Shown here: one piece after another, positions 33,352-44,980 of the stretch
Numbering within the stretch: position 1 is the stretch's first letter
Layout of the letters: each line of letters opens with the position of its first letter
Translations under genes and position numbers: made by a program
The notes under the pieces: model-generated
The model's input: only the letters and a program-made list of their open reading frames with translations
What the model was told of the DNA's origin: nothing
Database searches by the model: none
Assembly: GCA_035610835.1 (NCBI GenBank)
Contig: CM069459.1
Span: forward strand, 55,781,316 to 55,845,315
Length of the DNA: 64,000 nucleotides
Reading direction: 5' to 3'
Source: Ophiura sarsii
Taxonomy: Eukaryota > Echinodermata > Ophiuroidea > Amphilepidida > Ophiuridae

Positions 33352-33622
33352 AAATGTATACATAACACTTTCCATGCGGCAGACGACAGATCCAAAATTT
33401 TCCAAAACATCCACAAAAAGAATCAACAAATAAAAAATAAATAAAAATGTGTTGAATTTCATTACCATATTTGGAATCCCTATGAGAAATGCATTAACAT
33501 AAGTACAAACATGTCTAATATTGTTTCCGTAATTCATGAGATAAGAATTTGAAAGTTGTAAAAAGGTTTCTGTAAAATCTATTTTGTATGTAAAACTATA
33601 ATAGCCGCTTTGAAGGTGTTAA
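33352..33622 (+). repeat. Dispersed repeat family F, copy 3
   Basis: CACTTTCCATGCGGCAGACG..TTCATGAGATAAG..AATAGCCGC, as at 5344. It ends 19 bases before the exon donor at 33640. Confidence 0.75.
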
Positions 33623-33640
33623 AAAGTATGTACTACTTAC

Positions 33641-33730
33641 TCGGTTGTATGTCCGTGTATTCCTTACTGTATACAGTCACATCATCTGAGCATTCTGACA
33701 TCTTAGCGTGTGTACTGGAAGCTATCACGT
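33641..33730 (-). CDS. Exon 4 of the minus-strand host gene (90 bp)
   Basis: The acceptor ATCGTTAACAG precedes the exon and a perfect GTAAGT follows codon base A. The exon is 90 bp and symmetric (phase 1 in, phase 1 out). Its first two bases complete the codon left by the exon at 40129, reading N-VIASSTHAKMSECSDDVTV then YSKEYTDIQP. It contains two closely spaced tyrosines in acidic context (VYSKEYTDI) that could be phosphosites. I do not recognise a family. Confidence 0.65.
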
Positions 33731-34049
33731 CTGTTAACGATACAATAATGAGAGATTAGTTTTGTGCATATTCACAAGTTTTCTGACATGTCTGACAGGG
33801 GGAGCACTCACTATATATAGTCGGGGTATGTATATAATACATTTTTGCAAGTTTTCGGAAGGCTTTTGACAAATCAGCACTCCAAAATCTGCCAACTCTA
33901 TTAATTTTCCTGGTTTTCATGTTTTGATTGATGCCATTGTAATGACGTCAAATGACTATCCCGAGCCTGTCTGAGTGAGCTTTCTGAGCTATCACAATTA
34001 GGCACAAAACAAAAGTTATGATGTCCTCCACAGCTCTCAGAGACAGGAG
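33731..34049. other. Probable intron
   Basis: No repeat end or exon recognised. Confidence 0.4.
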
Positions 34050-34376
34050 CGGGTGGGCAGCTTTTTATTTTTATTTTTTGTTTTCGTATACCAGCGGAAG
34101 CTCAAAGTTCAGCTAACAAGAAGTTAAAATCACACAAAGAGTCGCACATATAAGTTATTACACTTAGTGTAATATTCAATTCTATTTAAACTAAAAACTT
34201 TTTAGATTTTTTTAAAAATCTGAAGAAAAAAAATCTGAAAAAAAAAAATCTGAAAGAAAAAAAAATCTGAAGAAAAAAAAAATCTGGAAAAAAACCCACA
34301 ATAAAAAATTGGAGCAGCCATAAATCTGACGAGCGGGCGGTCGAGGACAACATATTAATTTCTTTTTTTGGCTTTA
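34050..34376 (+). mobile_element. Diverged family D-like element
   Basis: GGAGCGGGTGGGCAGCTTTTT.. and GAGCGGGCGGTCGAGGAC..TTTTTTTGGC. Several AAAAAATCTGAA units lie at 34205-34290. Confidence 0.45.
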
Positions 34377-35320
34377 AAAACGTGACCTATGTGCAGTATG
34401 GTAATTTACTATTCCAAATTAATAGTATCCCTGTTTACAACCCTACGTACAGTGGCCCCCCTCCTCCCCCATCTGAAGCACATAACACTTTTATGGGCAA
34501 CTATCCAAAACTTCCTAGCTGCAGACAGCAGTCCTGTAGACTAAGTATTCCCCTGTTGGAGCCTGTTCTCAGAATTTAACAATAACATTCATTCACCCCT
34601 ACTTTAGTTCTTGTTGCCAAATGTCCCGGGGGGAGGCACTCATATACAAAATGGTAAGCATCTTTGTAATGTGGAATAAGCAGAGGTGTAGCCAATGGGG
34701 GGGGGGGGGGGGGAGGGCAATCGCCACCCCCCCCCCCTATTGACTGTCGTGTCGGTTGAGATAGGCACTGTTGGTTCATTTTACAAGGGGAATCATCATG
34801 GAATTCTGATGACTGTAAGACAGCAAACGCCCACATGTGCCCTCAAAATATATGTTTTTGATAGAAGCTCTTTAAAAGCCGAAATGTACCGCAATCATGG
34901 CAAAAATTAGTGTAAAATAGCACATTTTTCGTGCGCTACCTGCGCATATGCCCCCCCCCCCCCCCAAAAAAAGAAGTTTTTTGAGAAGCTTGTTAGACAT
35001 AGAAGCCAAAATGTACCGCAATCATGGCAAAAATTAGTGTTAAATAACAAATTTTAGGTTGGGAACATTTCGTTGGTTCACTTGTATTTCTTGCCCCCCC
35101 CCCAATACAGGGTTTACATTTTGTAAAACTTGAAAAAGTGCTATTTACACACAATATATAACAATCTTCAACGGATTGCGAATTATAATTCTTCAACTGA
35201 GTACAAATTATTGTCTCTGTGTTTAAATTCATGCTGTGTCATTATCACTTTTTGATCATTAACATCAACTGTTATGTATCCTGTAGTCATGGATGAATTG
35301 CGCTCCATTTTAAATTCTAT
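34377..35320. other. Family H ends, poly-G/C tracts and a direct repeat; no gene
   Basis: GGTGTAGCCAATGGGG with G and C runs lies at 34685-34737. ATGTACCGCAATCATGGCAA with AATTAGTGT occurs at about 34886 and again at 35010. Confidence 0.5.
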
Positions 35321-35717
35321 GAGCGTGTTTCTGCTGGGGAAGAAACCGCTAATAAACGCTAAGTTTGACCAGTAGAAACAGGCAGAACCTGGCAATAATC
35401 GGTATTTTTGGTAATCTCAAAAACCTTCACAAACCAGGTTTGGAACCGGCAATAATCGGCAATAAACCCAATAGAAACATAAAGGCGATTCTTAGCGGTT
35501 TGCGCCGTGAACCGTGTCACGCTGGGTTATACACTTTTTCCGGTGCGGTGGCATTGTTTGGTATTACAAAAGGTCAAATGTTGTGGGCAAAGACTAGAAT
35601 CGATAAACTCAGCGGTAACTTTTCGAGAGTAGAAACAGGGGGGATTAAAAACTGACCGATTGAAACTTAGCGTTTATTAGCATTTACTTTTTGCAGTGTC
35701 CCAGCAGAATCATGCTC
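35321..35717 (+). mobile_element. Harbinger-like MITE (GAGCGTGTTTCTGCTGGG ends, TAT flank)
   Basis: GAGCGTGTTTCTGCTGGG and CCCAGCAGAATCATGCTC are inverted. TAT lies on both sides. GCTAATAAACGCTAAGTTT is inverted inside. A 66-bp derivative sits at 15412-15477. Confidence 0.8.
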
Positions 35718-35940
35718 TATGTTACCATTTTTAGTGTATTATGATTATACGCCCGATACGCATTAGGCCGTCACGTTTCGTTGCATCCCGCCTTTAATTC
35801 CCCATTTTTGTTAAATTTTGTTTATGTCTAATTTGTGTTGTATATGTTGGCATTGGCAGTAAATGGATAATACTTGTAATCATACCGTGTCATGATATGG
35901 TCTGATTCTAACAACTGTAACCTTAATTCAATTCATGTTA
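35718..35940. other. Spacer, possibly part of the following retroelement
   Basis: No motif recognised. Confidence 0.4.
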
Positions 35941-36330
35941 AACAAAAGAAAATGATTTGTCTTTGTTCAAATTCACATTACTTAGCTCATTCTACCCTTC
36001 TGTTTGCTAAATTAAAAACCCTCACTATTTATGACATTCATAGGCTACAGAAGGCTATTTTTATGTATAAATTTGCAAATAACATGTTACCCGATTTATT
36101 TTCTCATCACTTTAATAAATCAGATGTCATCCACTCCTATGGAAAAAGGTTTTCACATTTTTATAGACCCCCGAAATTTAGAACTGATCTTGCTAGACAT
36201 ACTTTTAGAAGACAGGGACCATGGAATGACATTAACAAAAATCAAAATTGTAACTCAGTCCGGAGTTTTAACAATTGATATAAAACATATCTACTATCGT
36301 TTTATACATGATGTCCTAAATATCAAATAA
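35941..36330 (+). pseudogene. CR1/L2-like retrotransposon, C-terminal tail fragment
   Basis: The frame reads HSTLLFAKLKTLTIYDIHRL, FMYKFANNMLPDLF, IHSYGKRFSHFYRPP and RRQGPWNDI. This is the signature of the region after the RT domain of CR1/L2-type elements, where the family pattern is LF..LK.L...D, LP..F and GP..WN. An in-frame TGA at about 36276 precedes YKTYLLSFY, so the extreme C-terminus is cut off. The RT domain is absent, so the copy is 5'-truncated. 36331-36660 may be its 3' UTR. Confidence 0.8.
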
Positions 36331-37675
36331 AAACACTTTTTATTTGGTAGTTCACTACTTTAGGTTTCTCGCTTACGCAATCATCAAGCAAATACATGTA
36401 CTTTTATATTCCTTATATTATACCGGTACCTCTATAAATCCGTACTCCAACGCCTTGTTGCCTTACCTTGTATTATTGTGTCTTATACTTGGTTCACAGA
36501 TGTATATTATAATCGTTACTGATCTGTTATTGTAATTTTATTCATGCCGTTGCCATCATACACCCGAGTTCTTTGCATTATTACTAATGATTTTATTTGG
36601 GTGGTGTAATGCTATATCTACTTTATAGCATTACAGGTGGCCAAGTACTTTTTTCGAGCTCTGCTCTGATTTGGTCATCCCACCATAGTATATTAATTGT
36701 ATTATCTTTGTATGTATCACATTTGTGGTGAATACACTGAAACTGTAACTGAAACACAACTCATCATTCACACTGCTTGACTGATATGTATTTGTTTCAT
36801 GTGCAATGAATGAAATGTTACATTGTATATATAATGAAATCATTTTCGAGCAATAAGAGACCTAACAAGCATTATTGAGATATATGTTAACAAAATGTTG
36901 ATTATATATATGGCAATTACAATTTTGAATTAACTTGATTAGATCTTATCTTGCATTACCTTTACCAATGCATACCTAATTAATGGTTATGAATATGTTT
37001 GTGCAATACCGTATAATATCATTACATCACAATATTTTGCATGCAATATCGTTTTAATTATCAGAGATTCAACAAAAAATAAGTAAATTAGGTCTATTTA
37101 TCAAACGTTGTTTTATTTTGTAAAATGTCAACAGTTATAAAGTTGTTGTGTTGTGTGAATCTATTACAGTGCAGTATTGCACATCCACTAACTTAGCTTC
37201 ATTCATGTATTCTTGGAACACTTTGGATTTCACGTTTTTTAGTAAATATGTTGTAATTATGGCGCGCAATTAGGTATTGTCTTGAAAACTACACTAAGTA
37301 ATATAAGTATGAAGAAGTGTGTCTACTCCTATAAAAAATTAAGAAATTTACACATATTTGACATTAGGTATTTTTCCTGATTTGTTTAAAACGGGACCTG
37401 AATATTTTGACTCACCCTGTAAAAAAAAAATAGCTACGTCACTGGGAATAAGGGTGTTCTTTTGGAGGACAATCAGGCCCGGACGGGCCAGTGCTAAGGG
37501 TATCAAAATCTCCCAATTTCTGAGAATAAGGGTATCTTTTTTACCAATATGAATCCGCGCTAAGGGTGGCTAATGAGACAATCACTATGATCTCAATAAA
37601 ACTGTATTTGTTTAAAACCAGCCACATCTCGGGGATTGAGGTTGGAGAAATCATTTCAAATTTGGTCCATACATG
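36331..37675. other. AT-rich, no gene seen
   Basis: One TAATGCTATA..TATAGCATTA hairpin lies near 36607-36633. TTTTGACTCACCCTGTAA near 37407 and TAGCTACGTCACTGGG near 37430 are repeat-end relics. Confidence 0.5.
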
Positions 37676-38110
37676 TACCGTATTATCCCTGTTAAGCGCC
37701 CAGGGCGGTTAGCAAAGTCAATTTGGGTGGGCGCTTATTATGTTACCTTTTTTAAACTCATTTATCATACTAAATAAAATGTACAAGTGGTCATTTGAAG
37801 ATGCTGACCATTTGATGGTCATTTGAAGATGCTGACCATTTGATGTACTAAATACAATGTACAATTGGTAATTTGAGAAGGCTGACCACTTGACGTACTA
37901 ACGCAAATGTACAATTGTTCATTTGAGGAGGAGGACCATTTCATGTACTACATTATGTAAATGAAATAAAATATATGTACAAGGGGTCATTTGAGGATGC
38001 TGACCATTTGAAAAGGTGGCGCTTATAAGGGATTGTTTGTTGGTAGTCATTGAGAAAAACAGGGGTGGGCGCTTATAAGGTCCTGGGCACTTAATAGGGA
38101 TAATACGGTA
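37676..38110 (+). mobile_element. MITE with TACCGTATTATCCCTGTTAA ends
   Basis: The right end is the near-exact complement (..TAATAGGGATAATACGGTA). Four or more internal units of CATTTGA.GA.GCTGACCATT and GTACTAAA are tandemly arranged. Non-coding. Confidence 0.85.
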
Positions 38111-38136
38111 CATCAGTTATGATGAACCATCTCCTA

Positions 38137-39212
38137 CACACTTAAAAATAGGTAGTTAAAATTGACCCTTAATTAGTCATTTTTGACTACTTATTGACGG
38201 TCAACTATACACCACATACATTGAAGTCATTTTTAACCCTGTGTGGATAGTCAAATTATTTGACCCTGAAAATAGTCATAACTACATAAGGAGTCAAAAT
38301 TGGACTACCTGTTAGGGTCAACCATATCAACCCTGTGTGGGTAGTCAAATAATTTTGACACTGAAAATAGTCAATATCAACTACAAAAGTGGTCAAGATT
38401 TGACTTCATTGTAGTCAAATTTTGACTTCGTTTTAGTCAAATGTCGACTTCATTGTAGTCAAAGGTTTAAATTAGATTGGTTAATCTAATTTGTAAGCTG
38501 GGAAACACGAGGTCGGCATTCATTCCGGCCAAGAAAACCTGTATAATGGCTTTAAACATCGTGTTTATTACTTCATAAAAAACAATAATGTGCTTCTGAT
38601 ATGTGAACAATCACTGCCATCAAGCAGTGACGTCTTGAATTCGTTTGGTTAGATATGTACCTATATACTATCCTATACGAATCGACTTTCCATGGTGTTA
38701 TTCACGTTAGTTGTGAGATGATTTGCCTAATCAAGACGCCGCCGTTGTGAGACATGTTTATCAAATAGTCTTAAATCTCATAATATTGTAGATGAAATTG
38801 AATACATTGAGCTATTGTTATGTCAAAAATATTCATAAAATATTTAATATTTGACTGGCATGGTAGTCATTTTGACAATGACTTTTGCTGCAGTTAAATT
38901 GTAACTTCATATAGGCCTAGTTATTATTAACTACATACAAAGTCGAATTTAACTACATTCAAAGTCGAAAGGCAAATAGCCCGATACCAGTGCTACCCCG
39001 TATGGTGGTCAAATTAACTACATCCAGGGCTATTTCAAAGTGACCCCCAAACCAGTCAAATTACTACTATGTTAACATAGTCATTTTCCACTTCATACCA
39101 AGTCAAAAGTTGATGGACAACCCCGTATGGAGGTCAAAATTAACTTATAAGGGGTTGTTTTAAAACGACTTCCCAAAACAGTCATTAATTTAACTACCTA
39201 TTTCTAAGTGTG
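38137..39212 (+). mobile_element. 1.08-kb mariner-type MITE (CACACTTAAAAATAGGTAGT ends)
   Basis: Ends are inverted (..ACTACCTATTTCTAAGTGTG) and flanked by TA. The interior consists largely of TAGTCAAA, TTTGACTAC and GTAGTCATTTTTGAC words. No transposase frame. Confidence 0.85.
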
Positions 39213-39950
39213 TAGGTAGCGCGTCTCTAAATAGTTCCCCAGAAAACTGGCAACTCTTATTGGGCAATACTTCTTATCAATACACGTGATTAAAATACTG
39301 ATTTCTTGGTATTAAACTAAAATGATTTAGCAGCCGAGATTGGTATCATATTAAAACAATCAAATCTAATAATAACAATCACAAACAATATTAACAACCT
39401 ATCGTTAATAAATATCAGTCCGAAAGTCGTCCGAAAACTTAGTTTGTAAAATGACATTAGAGGGGATAAATGCCCAATTGTGGAAAATCTATCAGTTCAC
39501 CTTTGATAGGGTACATCCCACCTCAGACTCCCCCAGTCTGTGTTACAGCATTATTATGCAGTTCGAATCTTCCGTCCTATACTTGCAATGCATTAGTAAA
39601 GACCTATATTATTCTGCACATTATGTCACTGGAGCGAACTTGGCCAGACCAATATCCTTAGAACTTGGTCAGTTTGGTTACCTGCATGAATACACTGAAT
39701 ACACTGCTTAAAAGCGTGTATTAATATACCAATTTTATAGTAGCAGTCAAAAAATGCAGTAGAAACCATTTTTTTGTTTAATTTTGTCTTTTTTAATTTG
39801 TGAAATATTGTGAAAAAATGTTAGGAATATTTTTTTAAGGTTTTTTTTTAAATAAAAAAAAATTGCAATTTTTTGTTTTGATTTTTGATTTTTGTTGTCA
39901 AGTCAGATTCTCACTGCATAATAATGATAAAATTGGATGAATTTTTTCGC
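39213..39950. other. No gene firmly supported
   Basis: A plus-strand frame at 39451-39711 (86 codons) has no splice or homology support. Confidence 0.4.
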
Positions 39951-40067
39951 ATGATACACAAATATATTGGTCTTGCTATGACTTTTAAAAATATTGTGCT
40001 CGACTGCGTCTCGCACAATATTTTTTCAAACTCATAGCTCGACCAATATCTTTGTGTATCACGCTCA
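39951..40067. repeat. About 115-bp imperfect fold-back
   Basis: TGATACACAAATATATTGGT and ACCAATATCTTTGTGTATCA pair, as do AAAATATTGTGC and GCACAATATTTT around a GACTGCGTCTC loop. Confidence 0.85.
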
Positions 40068-40128
40068 ATTTATCCAATTTTATATCAAAATACCCTGGCG
40101 CCGCCCCTGGCCTCAACATTCAACTTAC

Positions 40129-40270
40129 TTTGTGAAAGAACCTCCTTGTTGTACTTTGCAGTGGCCTCTCTTGTAGCAGGCCATCGTGTCTGTGGCGGGT
40201 CATCATAAAGGAGTTTGAGTATATCTTTATGGTCTACATGACCAGAGGTGATAGTTTGGTGTAATGTTGA
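40129..40270 (-). CDS. Exon 3 of the minus-strand host gene (best-supported exon)
   Basis: The acceptor TTTCTTTTTGCAG and donor AAA|GTAAGTTG are both near-consensus. The 142-bp exon starts in phase 0, as left by the exon at 50419, and ends in phase 1. It reads STLHQTITSGHVDHKDILKL, then LYDDPPQTRWPATREATAKY and NKEVLSQ. The text is hydrophilic with a proline/tryptophan motif (DDPPQTRWP), no Cys and no membrane segment. I could not place it in a family. Type II Golgi enzymes have comparably loose stem regions, but this is only an analogy. Confidence 0.75.
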
Positions 40271-40470
40271 CTGCAAAAAGAAATAGAATATGGTATTAGA
40301 CAAGGGTCAAAATAACTTCTTTTTTTACCGAGAGCTATTTTTTCTCCTCAAAAGTACCGCCCGGTTCATAGGATTTGTTGAGAACCGGGAGCTACTTTTA
40401 GTCTACCGAGAGCTACTATTTACTATAGTCAAATATTAGGCATACATTTTTCATTTGGTAGACAGTAGTA
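40271..40470. other. Probable intron start
   Basis: Contains the direct repeat ACCGAGAGCTATTTTT / ACCGAGAGCTACTATT (40328 and 40405). Confidence 0.4.
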
Positions 40471-40845
40471 GGATCCCGGGGGATGGGGGGTGGAGGTAAC
40501 TCAGATTTGGTTTGGTCGGGGGTGTGCGGCTGGAGATTCAAAACCCTTACCCATTTTTAGGGGTGATTTTGGGGAAAACGGTACCCATTTCTAGGGTTTT
40601 TGCTTCAATTTAGACCCAATTTTCGCAAATTATCGGGAAAATATACCTTTTTTGTGTGCAAATTTTCGCGAAAAGAGACAAACATTTCGCGAAAATAGAC
40701 CCATTTGTAAAAGTGACCCCATTATTAGGGATTACCAGCACAAAATCATAATCATACCCCATGTTTAGGGATTTGTTGCCAAAAAAACAAAAAAGCTACC
40801 CATTAGAGCGCCACACCCCCGGGGGGGGGGGGGGGGGGGGGGGTA
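40471..40845 (+). repeat. GTACTC-family element, copy 3
   Basis: CTCAGATTTGGTTTGGTCGG.. through ..CATTAGAGCGCCACACCCCC. Interior as in 15529-15911. Confidence 0.8.
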
Positions 40846-41128
40846 CTCACGTATGTCAGGTATACGGGGATGTGCCGCTCCAGTGGGTCGCTTTTTCATG
40901 AGACATCCTTAGCCATGGGTAGGCTTTTCAGTGAAAAATCCTTAGACATGGGTCCTGTTTTCGCGATTTTCGCGAAAATTTGCCAAAATTAGGTCATTTT
41001 TCGCGAAAATTTGCCAAAATTAGGTCTATTTTCGCGAAAAATCACCCTTAGAAATGGGTATGGGTTTTGAATCTCCAGCGGTACACCCCCGACCAAACCA
41101 AATCCGAGTACCCCCCCCCCCCCCGGGC
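40820..41128 (-). repeat. GTACTC-family element, copy 4, inverted
   Basis: GTACTCACGTATG..GTGCCGCTCCAGTGGGTCG to GACCAAACCAAATCCGAGTA. It is in opposite orientation to copy 3 and shares the poly-G junction with it. Confidence 0.8.
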
Positions 41129-41586
41129 CCCACCCCCACCCCGGAGTGTAGTATTCACCGCCATGATCGATCATGCATACAAACTTTCCTTTTTTGCATT
41201 CATTGCGCATGTTCCGTGGCCTAGAAAATTAATCGAGAAGTATAAAAACTCGTCTTTTACAAGATCGCTACGTCATGGAATGTGCTAGGGGAAATCCCAC
41301 AATCATGACATCGGCAGCAGTAAACAAACTTTTCGCTGATAAAAATTAATACTTTTGAGCTAAAACCGGGCTGTTATGAATTGTGGAGACTGGAGACTTT
41401 CAAACAACAAACTCGACTCAGATTAAAAACAAATCAATGTTTTGGGCAAGCTTTCCGTTTGTCAACCGGGCGCTGGTTTGGGCAAAATATCAGTGCTCAG
41501 TCGTTTATTTATCAGAATTAATGAGCGCTATGAAGGAAGGACTGAGGGAAAAATCATCCAGTGCTCGCGTATCTTGACCCTTAGTT
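41129..41586. other. No gene seen
   Basis: Unique-looking; no splice-bounded frame. Confidence 0.4.
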
Positions 41587-41951
41587 AGGCCAACAACAAA
41601 AAATTGTTTGCCTTCAAGTGCTAACAATTTAAAATTGGGTCGGTCGCTCAGAATATTTTTTTTTGAGGGGTCTAAAAAATATATGGTTTATGTCAAGACA
41701 AAATTGGTATAGGGCCACATGTCAATGTAACTAATGTTTCTAGTGTGATAATAGTCTAAAAACATTTAGTAAAGCTAACGTATTAATTTCAAGCAAAAAT
41801 AGTAACATTTAGACACTTTAAGGACAAATTAAAATCTAAAAAAGAAAATTTTGTTTGTTTGAAAAGAAGAAGAAAAAAAGCCGACCCGAATGTTTGCGAT
41901 TTTAGGGTCAGTCGCTGAGGGCAACACAACTTTGTTGTTGTTGTTGGCCTT
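41587..41951 (+). mobile_element. Family D element, copy at 41.6 kb
   Basis: GGCCAACAACAAAAAATTGT.. with GGGTCGGTCGCTC, and GGGTCAGTCGCTGAGGGC..TTGTTGTTGTTGGCC. Confidence 0.8.
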
Positions 41952-42045
41952 AGATGATGTTCATCAGACAAATATTTCAGGAAAAAATAGGTCCCACGTC
42001 CCCGGCATGCATCAATACGGTGACCGGTTTTGAGCTAGGCATATA

Positions 42046-43127
42046 CAGCGTGTCCCAAAAAACTGGGTCCAAAATCTGCAGAGCTTGTAACTTTAGAAGT
42101 TGAAATTGTAGCTGTCTCATATTTGAGGATTGAAAGGAACATATACCTGACCTTAATTGATTAAAATGTGAGACCAATCAAGTGGCAACTTTTTGAAATA
42201 CAAAGCTTTTAACAGTGCGTGGTTAGAACCCGTTTTTTCCAATTTAGCAATAAACCACCTTATGCCTTGAATTTGCTTTGTGTGCAAGTTTCCTCTACAT
42301 CATGTGCATGGTGTTTATTCTCCGAAATATCTTATGCTTGGTAGAAAAAGGGTTAAATTATAGGTATTTTGGATCAATATTCAGCATTATAAATACCCAT
42401 TGCAGTCGTTGAATATATACAAAAACAGAGCAACTGTTACCCTGATACCATGCCTGGAAGTAGCACCCGCCCACCTGCCCATAGCGGGTAAATTTTGTGT
42501 CGGGAAAAACTACCCCGGCAACCGACTGGCGGGTAAACAATTTCAAACTCACGGTGCAAGTGTGAGAGTTACACTGGCTGGTGGAACTTCTGTCGGGCAG
42601 GTATTTTTGTGAGTTACCTGCCCGATCCCGACTGGCTGGTTGAAGAAGAAAAAAAGGTTTCAGCCCTGCCTCTAACTCCTTTGATGAGATGACTGACTTA
42701 ACGGCTGGTTTTCAATTTCGAAGAAATGGTTCTTGAACTGCTTCAAAGATGGCAGTGTCTCAGAAGGTTATTTATTGATTTTTCTAACAAAAATCATAGG
42801 TATTTACACTTTTTATCCCCCTTATGATGAAGATTTCCATGAGTAAGTGATTGTTATCAAGTCAAAGGCAAAACTTTGATGACGTCAATACGATGCGCAA
42901 ATGCAACGCATGGACGGTTTATGGGCAAAATCGGAAAAAACGGGTTCTGACCACGCTGTATACAAAGCTTTGTATTTCTAAGACCTTACATCCCATTGGT
43001 CTCATAATTTCACTAGATAATGTCAGATATATTTACTTTTATATTTCTAAACATGAAGCATCTATGTTTCCCATATTTGAAGTTATAAACTCTGAAAGTT
43101 TTGGACCCAGTTTTTTGGGACACGCTG
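42046..43127 (+). mobile_element. Mariner-type element, long TIRs (CAGCGTGTCCCAAAAAAC)
   Basis: CAGCGTGTCCCAAAAAACTG and complement between TA dinucleotides. Similarity between arms extends well inside (GGACCCAG.., ATATTTGAGG/ATATTTGAAG, ACCTGACC). AGAACCCGTTTTTTCC pairs with its complement near 42937. The Zn-free small frames inside are not transposase. It is a non-autonomous relative of the copy at 44981. Confidence 0.85.
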
Positions 43128-43158
43128 TATGATGCACTTTACTCCATCGAACACCTGA

Positions 43159-43540
43159 TTAAAGGTATATTATGTGATCTTTCCAGGGAACACCCTCAAC
43201 ATCGAAAAACAAATTGAAAGCAGATTTTCTTGCAGATTTACATTTCTGATCATAAATCGTACATACATTCCAAGTTACAGGGCGATACGATTCTTAATTA
43301 CTTCAAAATCATGGTTTTAGAGTGAAAATAAACTGTTGGGTTAACACGACAGTTTATATTTTCACTCTAAATTCACTCTAAAACCATGATTTTGAGGTAA
43401 TTAGGAATCGTATCGCTCTGTAACTTAGAATGTATGTACGATTTATGATCAGATATGTAAATCTGCAAGAAAATCTACTTTCTAAAAAAAATCATGAATA
43501 GAGGGCGCTCTCTGGAAAAGATCACATAATATGCCTTTAA
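43159..43540 (+). mobile_element. Palindromic element (family C), copy 4
   Basis: TTAAAGGTATATTATGTGAT to ATCACATAATATGCCTTTAA, with both arms complete and centre CTGTTGGG..CGACAGTTTA. Confidence 0.88.
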
Positions 43541-43797
43541 TAGTGGCTGGGATCTGAAGTACACTATTTCCAATATTTCTAAACTAAATCTCAACAACTG
43601 ATTTTTTTTGTGCACTACACTAAATAGTATGTCCCCTTTCCTTAAGAAGTGTTGCTAAACTAGAATGGCAAAGTATGCGTGACAAAATCCTAATTAAAAG
43701 ACTTGAAAGTAAGAATGATTGTGTAAATGCCTAGGATTTGTTATTAATTATGATTAATAGGACGTTGACAGATCTTTCAAATTTGTGCTTGTTACAG
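43541..43797. other. Spacer ending in a pyrimidine tract
   Basis: GATCTTTCAAATTTGTGCTT before TTACAG at 43797 looks like a plus-strand acceptor. Confidence 0.4.
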
Positions 43798-43909
43798 GAA
43801 ACAAGGGGCGATTACGGTGACATTTCCAAGATTGTCGGATATGTAGTCTCTTCAGGGCGGTCATTTCGAAAATCAAGCAGGCTAACCTATCTATTGTTTG
43901 TACTTTTTG
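43798..43909 (+). CDS. Possible internal exon of an unrecognised plus-strand gene
   Basis: After the acceptor GCTTGTTACAG the only open frame reads ETRGDYGDISKIVGYVVSSG, then RSFRKSSRLTYLLFVLFG. The donor G|GTGAGAAA follows at 43910. Without splicing it stops at TAA nine bases later. The other two frames close within 50 bases. No partner exon was found on the plus strand nearby and no family is recognised, so it may be a relic. Confidence 0.3.
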
Positions 43910-44242
43910 GTGAGAAAAAGTAATCATCTTCAAGTAAAATTCACTCTAAAAGGTCCCATTTCAAAATTTAGTGGTCTAAAATAGGGTATTATATCACTAA
44001 TTTTGTGTATGGGCCTCTACTTTAGTTGTATGCACCCTGAAAAACATTTGAATCCCTTGAAATTTTTAGAATTGTTTGATTATGCATAACTGAAAATGTA
44101 CCAATATTTTGACTACCCCGTACTTGATTTATTTATGACCTACAACCTTATTGTAAAACAAATATGTGGAGGGCAGGGTAATTGCCTTACATACAATTAA
44201 ATTGACTCATGATAAAAGTACATGCTGAAAACACTTGATATA
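43910..44242. other. No gene seen
   Basis: ATATTTTGACTACCCCGTACT near 44105 resembles the CACCCTGTA repeat mark at 54.5-55.9 kb. Confidence 0.4.
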
Positions 44243-44300
44243 TAGCCAAAACCAAAACCAAAACCAAAGCCAAGGCCAAACCAAAATCAAATCACATCAA
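44243..44300 (+). repeat. (CCAAAA)n-like microsatellite
   Basis: Irregular AACCAAA / GCCAAG units. Confidence 0.85.
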
Positions 44301-44470
44301 AGCAAAAACAAGACAAAACAATACAAACAATTAACCTAGACAAAAATCAAAAATCAAAAAAAATCAGAGGACGCCCCCTGTATAATTTGAAAAGAGGGGG
44401 GAAAGAAGGGGGAGGAGAAAAGGACGTACCGTATATGTCATCATTTAAAATTTGTATTCATAAGCATCTT

Positions 44471-44534
44471 TTATCTTTATTTGTTTTGACTAAACATCTT
44501 TAAAAAGATGTTAAGTCAAAACAAATAAAGATAA
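44471..44534. repeat. Near-perfect hairpin, about 29-bp stem
   Basis: TTATCTTTATTTGTTTTGAC and GTCAAAACAAATAAAGATAA, with AACATCTTT/AAGATGTT completing the stem and a loop of about 3 nt. Confidence 0.9.
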
Positions 44535-44978
44535 TTTCAGGCAATTTTTGCAATAAAAGCCAAAATGTTCAGGCGCTTCCCCGCCCCACCCCCAAAAAAG
44601 GGCTCATCGCGTAGGGTTATGCAATTAACTTATGTGCGCAGGTATGTGAGACAGACCTTTTTTCTTGGCCTTATAGTTCATCACAAGTGGTGTATCCGAA
44701 ACCTCTGGTATAGGCATCCTACTCCATGCATGCACTTTAAATGTAAAACCCCTGGGCACCCAACGGGAACAGTCCACATCACTATAATAATTATAACCCT
44801 AGGCCTATCCTAAACCATGTCCCGTGGCTTACTTTATTAACCCCCTCCCCAAACCTCTCAAACCACATTACTTCATTAACCCTTGGTCCCTTGGCTTGTT
44901 TGGCATATTCCACCTTACTTCATAAACCTACTCCCCACATCAGGTTGCATTATTAACCCCACAAAACGGCCCGGTACT
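44535..44978. other. No gene seen
   Basis: Repeated TTACTTCATTAACCC-type words at 44830-44960. Confidence 0.4.
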
Positions 44979-44980
44979 TA

